Shown here: piece after piece, positions 1-5,455 of the stretch
How positions within the stretch are numbered: position 1 is the first letter of the stretch
How the letters are laid out: every line of letters starts with the position of its first letter
Virus record (IMG/VR): IMGVR_UViG_3300010354_000884
Span: 1 to 20,342 of that record
Source of the DNA: a virus
Length of the DNA: 20,342 nucleotides
Direction: 5' to 3' (one strand)
Position numbers and translations under genes: made by a program
The notes under the pieces: generated by a model
What the model was told of the DNA's origin: nothing
Seen by the model: only the letters and a program-made list of their open reading frames with translations
The model's database searches: none

Positions 1-1
1 A

Positions 2-244
2 GTCACTTTCCAAGCAAATCTGACCGACACTGAGTATAACGGTTGGACGAATTATGAGACCTGGAATGTTGCACTCTGGATTCAAAATGATGAGGGTCTT
101 TATAACATCGCCAGTGAGTGCGGTTCGTATCAGGACTTCGTTGCATATATCAGTGAGTTTATGACACAAACTCCTGATGGCGTAAGGTTTGATGACCCCG
201 CTGTAAATGTCATCCAGATTGATAGCGATGTGTTCGACCTCTAA
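2..244 (+). CDS. Small phage protein of the NGWTNYETWN type (5' end missing)
   Basis: The frame is open from base 2 to the TAA at 242-244, giving 80 residues without a start codon; the gene begins upstream of the window. Near its start it carries NGWTNYETWNVALWIQNDEG. This Trp/Asn-rich signature is found in many short phage and cyanobacterial proteins, which I recall as a DUF family (DUF7249), not verified here. The function is unknown. The C-terminal part is acidic and polar, with no membrane segment, so a small soluble protein is likely. Codons use more G and C than the structural genes downstream. I am confident it is coding because the signature is distinctive, and not confident of any role. 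Confidence 0.8.
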   Translation, partial: VTFQANLTDTEYNGWTNYETWNVALWIQNDEGLYNIASECGSYQDFVAYISEFMTQTPDGVRFDDPAVNVIQIDSDVFDL

Positions 245-254
245 GTAACAACAA

Positions 255-275
255 AGGGGAATGAGATGCGCCCCT
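255..275 (+). other. Short GC hairpin between two small genes
   Basis: AGGGG (255-259) can pair with CCCCT (271-275) around an 11-base loop. No T tract follows, so it is not a normal intrinsic terminator. It lies 11 bases past a stop codon and 50 bases before the next start. It could be an RNA 3'-end or processing structure, or chance. Confidence 0.3.
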
Positions 276-324
276 ATAAAGACACTCACCAAACACACAG
301 TTTCTAACACTTTTCTTCTTCATT

Positions 325-495
325 ATGTCCAAGACCGTGATGCTTTCTCTGCTGGCTCAAGGTAACACTGGCAGCGAGATTATGTCCATTCTGGATGCAC
401 TTACTGCTGATAATGTTGCTGGTTTCGATTATATCGAGGGGCAGCAACTTGAGTCTGCACTGGGTATTCCTACTCTGGAAGAGATTGCCTTCTGA
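325..495 (+). CDS. Small conserved-type protein, 56 aa
   Basis: This is an ATG-to-TGA frame of 56 residues beginning MSKTVMLSLLAQGNTGSEIM and continuing with an acidic helix-like segment (SILDALTADN, then EGQQLESALG). It resembles short cyanophage and cyanobacterial proteins with a GNTGxxILxILD core that I remember as uncharacterised. The function is unknown. It is too short for an enzyme and has no membrane segment. No Shine-Dalgarno sequence precedes the ATG; the leader (about 301-324) is pyrimidine-rich instead. The start is chosen as the only in-frame ATG that keeps the conserved core. Its G+C content matches the preceding gene and is above that of the later genes. Confidence 0.7.
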   Translation: MSKTVMLSLLAQGNTGSEIMSILDALTADNVAGFDYIEGQQLESALGIPTLEEIAF

Positions 496-520
496 ATGTA
501 ACTAACTGTGTGTGCTCTGG

Positions 521-549
521 TTGACACTGGAGCACGCATATGTTATACT
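521..549 (+). promoter_or_regulatory. Strong sigma-70-type promoter
   Basis: TTGACA (521-526) and TATACT (544-549) are separated by 17 bases: a perfect -35 and a five-of-six -10 at ideal spacing. Transcription should start near 556. The first ORF downstream starts at 699, so the leader would be about 140 bases. In T4-like cyanophages such host-type promoters serve early genes. It is the best promoter match I found in the window. Confidence 0.8.
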
Positions 550-555
550 CATAGA

Positions 556-660
556 TGTAGTCGTTTGGCAGTTAATTGCGGGGCGTTCTTATAGGCGCGG
601 GGCGGCGTTGCGTTATAAAAAACCCAAACTACCCTAACCTACAGAGGTGACAAAACGCGA
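556..660 (+). other. GC-rich leader with candidate stem-loop; possible small RNA or regulatory leader
   Basis: This non-coding stretch follows the strong promoter. It contains GCGGGGCG twice (578-585 and 597-604). A hairpin can form from 589-598 with 610-618: five A-T pairs, one G-T pair, a bulged G595 and three G-C pairs, around an 11-base loop. A run of A follows. I find no tRNA features and no initiated ORF that covers it. It may be a structured 5' leader of the 699 gene or a separate small RNA. The evidence is base pairing by eye plus the promoter. Confidence 0.35.
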
Positions 661-698
661 ACGATATATCAATCTCAAAAAATTTTTCCGGAAGTATA

Positions 699-842
699 AT
701 GAGCACCTATAAGGTTCGCAGAAGAGCACCATATTGGAATTTCTGGAAGGTTGTATTAGCGGGATGGATGATACGTTATCCACGCCCCTTTTTTATTGCT
801 TTGGGTTTTTGTATTGCTTTGATATATAATGCGGTAACATAA
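699..842 (+). CDS. Small putative membrane protein, 47 aa
   Basis: An ATG-to-TAA frame of 47 residues. The N-terminus is basic (MSTYKVRRRAPYW), followed by aromatic and hydrophobic residues, and a likely membrane helix at about residues 30-46 (PFFIALGFCIALIYNAV). Positive residues before the helix suggest an inside N-terminus. GGAAG lies a few bases upstream of the ATG as a plausible ribosome binding site. It is the first gene after the strong promoter at 521-549, so it is probably expressed early. No family is recognised. Small phage membrane proteins often act on the host envelope, but nothing here shows that. The frame fills its interval well and has a ribosome site, which makes it credible despite its size. 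Confidence 0.55.
   Translation: MSTYKVRRRAPYWNFWKVVLAGWMIRYPRPFFIALGFCIALIYNAVT
801..830 (+). promoter_or_regulatory. Possible weak promoter inside the 47-aa gene
   Basis: TATAAT (825-830) is a perfect -10 hexamer. The best upstream box is TTGGGT (801-806) at 18 bases, matching only the TTG of the -35 consensus. It would give a short leader to the gene at 877. AT-rich coding DNA produces such matches by chance, so this is tentative. Confidence 0.25.
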
Positions 843-876
843 TAGGGTTGGGGCAAAAAAATCCGGAGATATTTTT

Positions 877-1071
877 ATGGCAGAAAAGGTTTATCACATA
901 TATGCAAAGGATAAGTGTTTATTTCATTCTTTAAGGGAAGAGGAGTTCTGTGTAACTTGGAATACTCTACACAGATTGGTAGGGTTAATGAAAACCGAAT
1001 ATACAGAAAATGATTTAAGTTTCATAGAACTTACCTTAAACAAAGAGATTTCATCTAACGCATCATATTGA
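877..1071 (+). CDS. Cyanophage-type conserved hypothetical protein, 64 aa
   Basis: A 64-residue protein starting MAEKVYHIYAKDKCLFHSL, with a conserved-looking middle (EEEFCVTWNTLHRLVGLMKT) and an acidic end. I recall near-identical layouts (KVYHIYAKD, then W..L..LVGLMKT.Y) as a common uncharacterised protein of T4-like cyanophages. It has no membrane segment and no known catalytic motif; two cysteines are present. CGGAGA about 10 bases before the ATG is a good ribosome binding site. Its TGA stop overlaps the -35 box of the next promoter. The function is unknown; the coding call is strong because start, ribosome site and remembered family agree. Confidence 0.8.
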   Translation: MAEKVYHIYAKDKCLFHSLREEEFCVTWNTLHRLVGLMKTEYTENDLSFIELTLNKEISSNASY

Positions 1072-1097
1072 CAAAAGCATATATAGACTGTTAAAAT
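1068..1097 (+). promoter_or_regulatory. Sigma-70-type promoter for the glycosyltransferase gene
   Basis: TTGACA (1068-1073) and TAAAAT (1092-1097) are 18 bases apart. The expected start near 1104 leaves a leader of about 18 bases before the ATG at 1122. The -35 box contains the TGA stop (1069-1071) of the preceding gene, so the intergenic space is used economically. It would drive 1122-2052, which ends at a terminator. Confidence 0.6.
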
Positions 1098-1121
1098 TGA
1101 TCTTGAAGGTTTGATTTTCTT

Positions 1122-1889
1122 ATGGCAAAAGGATTCACTGTAAAAGCAACTGCACCAAAACCCAAGGAACAAGAATGGGATATTGATGCAGTTAAAGAAA
1201 GAATGAAAGGGAAGAGTATTGTATTTTGTCTTCCAGGTCGAGGATGCTCTTTTATTTTTCTGAAGAACTTTGTACAACTGTGCTTTGATATGGTACAGAA
1301 TGGTATGAGTATTCAGATTAGTCAAGATTATTCTTCGATGGTTAACTTTGCACGTTGTAAGTGTCTAGGTGCAAATGTACTTCGTGGTCCGAAGCAAATT
1401 CCTTGGGATGGTAAACTACAATATGATTATCAACTATGGATTGACTCGGATATTGTCTTTGACACTAACAAGTTCTGGCAACTTTGTGATCTTGCTCTGA
1501 ATGAAGAAGGGGAAGAGAAGGAAGTAGTTGCTGGTTGGTATGCTACAGAAGATGGGCACACAACATCTGTCGCGCACTGGTTGGAAGAAGATGATTTCCG
1601 CAAGAATGGTGGAGTCATGAATCACGAAACTGTGGAATCAATCAGCAAGCGTCGTAAGCCATTCACTGTAGACTACACAGGTTTTGGATGGGTACTGATT
1701 AAGAAGGGTGTATTTGAGAATCTTGAGTATCCTTGGTTTGCACCTAAGATGCAAGTCTTTGAATCAGGAAATGTTCAAGATATGTGTGGTGAGGATGTTT
1801 CGTTCTGTCTTGATGCTAAGGAAGCTGGCTTTGAGATTTGGTGCGACCCTCGTATTCGTGTTGGGCACGAAAAGACTCGTATTATTTGA
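1122..1889 (+). CDS. Putative GT-A-fold glycosyltransferase
   Basis: A 255-residue soluble protein that reads like a GT-A (family 2-like) glycosyltransferase, which would move a sugar from a nucleotide-sugar to an acceptor. The key sign is the DxD motif D108-S109-D110 inside LWIDSDIVF, the usual metal and nucleotide-sugar site. A later GEDVSFC segment (E224-D225) matches the acidic acceptor-side motif of this fold. It is followed by AGFEIWCDPRIRVGH, ending in H249, a common late metal ligand. The N-terminal strand (SIVFCLPGRG, about residues 32-41) fits the first beta strand. No membrane segment or signal peptide is seen. It has its own promoter and is followed 22 bases later by a small basic gene. 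The substrate is unknown: virion protein, phage DNA or host surface glycan are all possible. The fold call is fairly firm, the activity inferred. Confidence 0.7.
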   Translation: MAKGFTVKATAPKPKEQEWDIDAVKERMKGKSIVFCLPGRGCSFIFLKNFVQLCFDMVQNGMSIQISQDYSSMVNFARCKCLGANVLRGPKQIPWDGKLQYDYQLWIDSDIVFDTNKFWQLCDLALNEEGEEKEVVAGWYATEDGHTTSVAHWLEEDDFRKNGGVMNHETVESISKRRKPFTVDYTGFGWVLIKKGVFENLEYPWFAPKMQVFESGNVQDMCGEDVSFCLDAKEAGFEIWCDPRIRVGHEKTRII

Positions 1890-1911
1890 TTAAAAATTTA
1901 GGAGAATTATT

Positions 1912-2052
1912 ATGGCAAAAGGCGGATCTAATAAGACTATTTTTGAACCTGGAGCACCTAAGAAAACTCGTCAAGGGCGCTCTGCACGAACACTTCTTTC
2001 AGCGACTTCTCGTAATGGTCGTAAAAAAAGGTATCGCGGACAAGGTAAATAG
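1912..2052 (+). CDS. Very basic small cyanophage-type protein, 46 aa
   Basis: A 46-residue protein from MAKGGSNKTIFEPGAPKKT to RNGRKKRYRGQGK. It has 14 Lys/Arg against one acidic residue, with basic residues clustered at 17-26 and 34-46. AGGAG at 1900-1904, seven bases from the ATG, is the best ribosome binding site in this region. I recall closely similar short proteins (KTIFEPGAPKKTRQGRS) in many T4-like cyanophages, without a function. The charge suggests binding to nucleic acid or to an acidic protein; that is inference. It is the last gene before a clear terminator and probably shares a transcript with the glycosyltransferase. Confidence 0.8.
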   Translation: MAKGGSNKTIFEPGAPKKTRQGRSARTLLSATSRNGRKKRYRGQGK

Positions 2053-2059
2053 ATTTAAC

Positions 2060-2084
2060 AGCATGTAGCAATACATGCTTTTTT
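2060..2084 (+). terminator. Intrinsic (rho-independent) terminator
   Basis: AGCATGT (2060-2066) pairs perfectly with ACATGCT (2073-2079) around a six-base loop, and T runs from 2079 to 2084. It starts eight bases after the stop of the small basic gene. The start codon of the next gene lies only 10 bases past the T tract. Confidence 0.85.
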
Positions 2085-2094
2085 ATTGGGTTTT

Positions 2095-2757
2095 ATGGTA
2101 TATCTTAATCACAATCTTCCAACGATTACTTGTTACATTCGTAATGAATTCCTTTATAATCATAAAAAAGGGCACGGTGAGGTAACTTTATGCGACGTAC
2201 ACTCTGTAGCGTCCTTAGAGAAGCACGTACCCCTCTTTGAGGCGTTTCTAGAGAATGGGGTGAACTGGACACGTAGACCCATTCATGCATTTTGCTGGAA
2301 ACCAGATGCACCAGTACCTGAATTAGAAGAATGTATGTGGTGGGATTGCTTTTCTCCTTATATTGATGTTCAAGTACGCTCAAGATTGGCTAACTTACGT
2401 GCAGAACTGATCAATTATCGTGGAGAAAAGAATGAAGGAACTTATTTGTTTACTCTAGATTGGTCATGGGAGTCGAAATCTACGCTGAATACTAACTTTA
2501 GTGAGACTCCAGAGCATAAATGTGCTCATTTTTTCAAGATGGATAATGGAAACTTCTATGCATATCCAAATAATAAAATTTTATGGTACGATGATGCATG
2601 GACAAAGAACAGAATTACCAAAAATCCAGGTTATGAAATTGATTTGACCGAATATTCCGTTGAAAATCGTCGCAAAATTGAAACATCTGACGATTTTATG
2701 TACGAAATCACAAATATTCGGGATAGCAACCCCGTAAAAAGTTCTGATTTTCAATAA
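2095..2757 (+). CDS. Conserved hypothetical cyanophage protein, 220 aa
   Basis: The protein reads MVYLNHNLPTITCYIRNEFL and on to a charged C-terminus ending SDFQ. The frame extends to a TTG at 2086, but that codon lies right after the terminator T tract, so the ATG at 2095 is preferred (220 residues). The opening 'YLNHNLPT..xYIRxEFL' is one I associate with an uncharacterised protein found near baseplate genes of T4-like cyanophages. It is rich in Trp and acidic residues (CMWWDCFSPYIDV, LDWSWES, ILWYDDAW), has no membrane segment, and shows no catalytic motif I recognise. No clear ribosome binding site precedes the ATG. A 2-base-shifted AGGAG at the end of the gene serves the next ORF, so the two are probably cotranscribed. 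Function unknown. Confidence 0.75.
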   Translation: MVYLNHNLPTITCYIRNEFLYNHKKGHGEVTLCDVHSVASLEKHVPLFEAFLENGVNWTRRPIHAFCWKPDAPVPELEECMWWDCFSPYIDVQVRSRLANLRAELINYRGEKNEGTYLFTLDWSWESKSTLNTNFSETPEHKCAHFFKMDNGNFYAYPNNKILWYDDAWTKNRITKNPGYEIDLTEYSVENRRKIETSDDFMYEITNIRDSNPVKSSDFQ

Positions 2758-2769
2758 TCAGGAGCAAAA

Positions 2770-2931
2770 ATGGACCAAAAAATGCTTAGAGAAATCGCAA
2801 ATGACGATTTAACTCCCAAAAAACACGATTTTTCTCATCAAAATGAGATTCATTCAAAAATTCGTAATGATGAGGACTATGATGATTGGGAATATGGAAC
2901 AGAACCACTCTATGAATCAAAAAATCAGTAA
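2770..2931 (+). CDS. Small charged hypothetical protein, 53 aa
   Basis: An ATG-to-TAA frame of 53 residues, MDQKMLREIANDDLTPKKHD at the N-terminus and an acidic, aromatic stretch (NDEDYDDWEYGTEPLYES) near the end. AGGAG at 2760-2764, five bases before the ATG, is a strong ribosome binding site. Only 12 bases separate it from the preceding stop, so it is likely translated from the same message. It has no recognised family or domain. The stop codon overlaps the late promoter of gp25. The ribosome site and the exact filling of the interval make it credible. Confidence 0.65.
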   Translation: MDQKMLREIANDDLTPKKHDFSHQNEIHSKIRNDEDYDDWEYGTEPLYESKNQ

Positions 2932-2937
2932 TAAATA
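2930..2937 (+). promoter_or_regulatory. T4-like late promoter for gp25
   Basis: AATAAATA matches the late -10 octamer of T4 (TATAAATA) and the cyanophage form NATAAATA, which is read by host polymerase with the phage late sigma factor gp55. It overlaps the preceding stop codon and ends 20 bases before the gp25 start, so transcription would begin about a dozen bases upstream of the gene. It likely drives gp25, gp6 and the giant gene. Confidence 0.7.
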
Positions 2938-2957
2938 AGATAGAATTATAACATTCG

Positions 2958-3359
2958 ATGCCTTTACAGAGGGTAAGCCAAGGTTTTAGAGATATTAGTA
3001 TGACTTTTCAGAGCAATCCTCTGAATAGTGATTTGATTGCGCTTAAAAATGAGAATGCAATTGCAAGATCTATTAGAAATATTGTGTTTACCCTCCCTGG
3101 AGAGAAGTTTTTTAATCCAGATTTTGGTTCTAGAATATCAAGAACTCTTTTTGAAAATGTAGATGACATCTCTGCATCAATTATTGTTGATGAGATTAGG
3201 CAATCAATAATCAATTATGAGCCAAGAGTTAGATTAATTGATGTCCAATCCTTTCCAGATTATGATAATAATGCGTTTGATGTGACAATTATCTATGAAA
3301 TAATTGGAATAGATGTATCACCACAAGAATTACAATTTGTATTGCAACCAACTAGGTAA
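2958..3359 (+). CDS. 25: gp25-like baseplate wedge protein
   Basis: A 133-residue protein, almost the length of T4 gp25 (132). It reads PLQRVSQGFRDISMTFQSNP at the start, then LKNENAIARSIRNIVFTLPG, FNPDFGSRISRTLFEN and YEPRVRLIDV, the usual order in the gp25/lysozyme-like baseplate family that also contains type VI secretion TssE. In T4, gp25 sits in the inner baseplate with gp6 and gp53 and contacts the first sheath ring, helping to start sheath assembly. The EPR motif (within NYEPRVRLID) is the conserved core element of this family. The family name recalls lysozyme, but no enzymatic role is expected. It is preceded by a late promoter, and gp6 starts two bases after its stop. There is no clear Shine-Dalgarno sequence. 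The identification is strong. Confidence 0.95.
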   Translation: MPLQRVSQGFRDISMTFQSNPLNSDLIALKNENAIARSIRNIVFTLPGEKFFNPDFGSRISRTLFENVDDISASIIVDEIRQSIINYEPRVRLIDVQSFPDYDNNAFDVTIIYEIIGIDVSPQELQFVLQPTR

Positions 3360-3361
3360 AA

Positions 3362-5437
3362 ATGCCACTAGTAAACTTTTCTAATCTGGATTTTGACCAG
3401 GTTAAATCAACGCTTAAAGATTATCTAAAAGCGAATTCCAATTTTACTGATTACGATTTTGAGGGATCTAATCTCTCAACAATTATTGATGTCTTGGCAT
3501 ACAATACCTATATTACTTCATATAATGCAAATATGGTTGCAAATGAAGTTTTTATTGATAGTGCTACTCTTAGAGAAAATATTGTAGGTCTTGCTAGAAA
3601 TATTGGATACGTTCCTAGATCAAGAAAGGCAGCGAGAGCAACAATTAGTTTTTTTGTAGATACGACTGCACTAACAGTTGCTCCACCAGCATCACTTACT
3701 CTTCATAAAGGTGTAGTTGCGTCTACATCAGGTTCTTTTGGTAATCAATCTTTAGTATTTTCTATTCTTGATGACATCACAGTTCCTGTTTTCAACGGTA
3801 TTGCAACGTTTAATGAAATACCGATTTATCAAGGTTCGTTTTTATCTACTAATTTTACATATAGTGCAAGAAATGTAAATCAAAGATTTGTACTACCAAA
3901 CACCGGAATTGATACTGAGCTGATATCTGTATCGGTTAAAACTAATGAAAACTCAACATCTTCGGTAAAATACACACTTCAAGATAGTTTGTTCACTGTA
4001 AAGTCAGACTCAAACGTATATTATATACAAGAAGTAGAAGATGAAAGATATGAACTTCTTTTTGGTGATGGGATTTTTGGCAAAAAATTAGAAGAAGGAA
4101 ACTATATTACTGCAAATTATATCGTTTCTAATGGTGATAGTGGTAATGGAGTAAGTCAATTCTCATTTGCAGGGAGACTCTCGTATACAAGAAATTCTAT
4201 AAACTATCCAGTAGAGTCTGGTATTTCTTTACTATCTGCAGGTTTAATATCTTCTGGTGGAGAAAACATAGAGTCTGTAGATTCTATTAAAAAATTTGCA
4301 CCAAAAATATATGCATCTCAAAATAGAGCACTGACTGCCGATGATTATGAAACATTAATACCAACAAGAATTTACCCAGAAGCAGAATCTATATCAGTTT
4401 TTGGTGGGGAAGAGTTAATACCTCCACAATATGGAAAGGTCTTCATTAGCATTAAACCAAGATTTGGAGACTTTTTACCAAATCTAATTAAAGAGAATAT
4501 TAAATTAAAACTTAAAAAGTATGCAGTTGCTGGAATAGTTCCGGAAATTTTAGATTTAAAATACTTGTATTTGGAAATCAACTCTAAAGTTTATTATAAT
4601 ACAAATTCTGCTCCCTCTGCAGAAACGGTATCAAGTTTAGTTCAAGCAAATGCAACAAAATATGCAGAATCTTCAGAACTAAACAAGTATGGAGCAAGAT
4701 TTAAATATAGCAAATTCTTGAAAATAGTTGATGATAGTCACGAATCAGTAACTTCAAACATTACAACTATACAAATTAGAAGAGATTTGAGAATTGTATT
4801 AAATGCTTTTGCAGAATATCAAATTGGATTTGGTAATGAGTTTCATATTAACAGTATGAATGGATACAATATTAAAACAACAGGATTTAGAGTGTCTGAC
4901 ATTCAACAAGATGTTTACATGTCGGATATTCCAAATACAGATAGAGTGACTGGAACTCTTTTCCTGTTTACTTTGCCATCTGCAAATTCAACAAGTCCAA
5001 CAATTGTTAGAAGAAATGTTGGAACGATTGATTATAAAAAAGGACTTCTAACCATCAATCCAATTAATATACAAGCAGGAAAAATAAAAGATGGTCAGTC
5101 TATTATTGAAATATCTGCTGTACCACATTCAAACGATGTTGTCGGATTACAGGACTTATATTTGCAACTAGATATAAGTAACAGCAATTTTGAAATGATA
5201 GTGGATAGTATTTCCTCTGGATTGGATCCATCAGCATCAAATTACATTACTTCTTCAAGCTATGCTAATGGGTCTCTAGTTCGTCAAACTGGTGAAATTG
5301 GTGCAGCATCTGCAAATGTTGTTGTTTCTACTACAACAGGAAGTGCTACCAATCCAAGCACAACAACAGTTACAACTACAACAGGAAGGACCAGTACATT
5401 TACCACTGGTACATCATCTTCTGGATCATCCTATTAA
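3362..5437 (+). CDS. 6: gp6-like baseplate wedge protein
   Basis: A 691-residue protein, near the 660 of T4 gp6, of the baseplate J/gp6 family. Two gp6 chains per wedge form the inner ring that holds the baseplate together and changes shape on contraction. Seen here: the N-terminal FDQVKSTLKDYLKANSNFTD, then LSTIIDVLAYNTYITSYNAN, NEVFIDSATLREN and GYVPRSRKAARATISF (about residues 1-100). These are typical of cyanophage gp6. A central region with ERYELLFGDGIFGKKLEEGN and LTADDYETLIPTRIYPEA fits the J-like domain. The last 40 or so residues (about 653-691) are almost all Ser, Thr and Gly and are not part of the T4 protein. The gene follows gp25 by two bases and precedes the giant gene by 18. 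Identification is strong. Confidence 0.95.
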   Translation: MPLVNFSNLDFDQVKSTLKDYLKANSNFTDYDFEGSNLSTIIDVLAYNTYITSYNANMVANEVFIDSATLRENIVGLARNIGYVPRSRKAARATISFFVDTTALTVAPPASLTLHKGVVASTSGSFGNQSLVFSILDDITVPVFNGIATFNEIPIYQGSFLSTNFTYSARNVNQRFVLPNTGIDTELISVSVKTNENSTSSVKYTLQDSLFTVKSDSNVYYIQEVEDERYELLFGDGIFGKKLEEGNYITANYIVSNGDSGNGVSQFSFAGRLSYTRNSINYPVESGISLLSAGLISSGGENIESVDSIKKFAPKIYASQNRALTADDYETLIPTRIYPEAESISVFGGEELIPPQYGKVFISIKPRFGDFLPNLIKENIKLKLKKYAVAGIVPEILDLKYLYLEINSKVYYNTNSAPSAETVSSLVQANATKYAESSELNKYGARFKYSKFLKIVDDSHESVTSNITTIQIRRDLRIVLNAFAEYQIGFGNEFHINSMNGYNIKTTGFRVSDIQQDVYMSDIPNTDRVTGTLFLFTLPSANSTSPTIVRRNVGTIDYKKGLLTINPINIQAGKIKDGQSIIEISAVPHSNDVVGLQDLYLQLDISNSNFEMIVDSISSGLDPSASNYITSSSYANGSLVRQTGEIGAASANVVVSTTTGSATNPSTTTVTTTTGRTSTFTTGTSSSGSSY
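5330..5388 (+). repeat. 14-base direct repeat in the Ser/Thr-rich tail of gp6
   Basis: ACTACAACAGGAAG occurs at 5330-5343 and 5375-5388, 45 bases apart, which is exactly 15 codons. It encodes part of the low-complexity Thr/Ser/Gly tail. It looks like a recent in-frame duplication or slippage product. Confidence 0.6.
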
Positions 5438-5455
5438 TAAGAGTAAGATAGTAAA

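Noticed and set aside
556-660. tRNA or tRNA-like gene in the GC-rich leader
   Set aside because: No T-arm GTTCGA-type sequence, no acceptor pairing and no cloverleaf could be drawn.
924-1325. 133-residue open frame on the minus strand
   Set aside because: It overlaps two convincing + strand genes and a promoter, shows no recognisable motif, and no other gene in the window is on that strand.
1708-2068. Alternative + strand frames over the end of the glycosyltransferase and the small basic gene
   Set aside because: They overlap frames with family motifs and a strong ribosome site, and have no recognisable content themselves.
2086-2094. TTG start for the 220-aa gene nine bases upstream of the ATG
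   Set aside because: It lies directly after the terminator T tract, lacks a ribosome site and would add only three residues before the conserved MVYLNHNLP opening.
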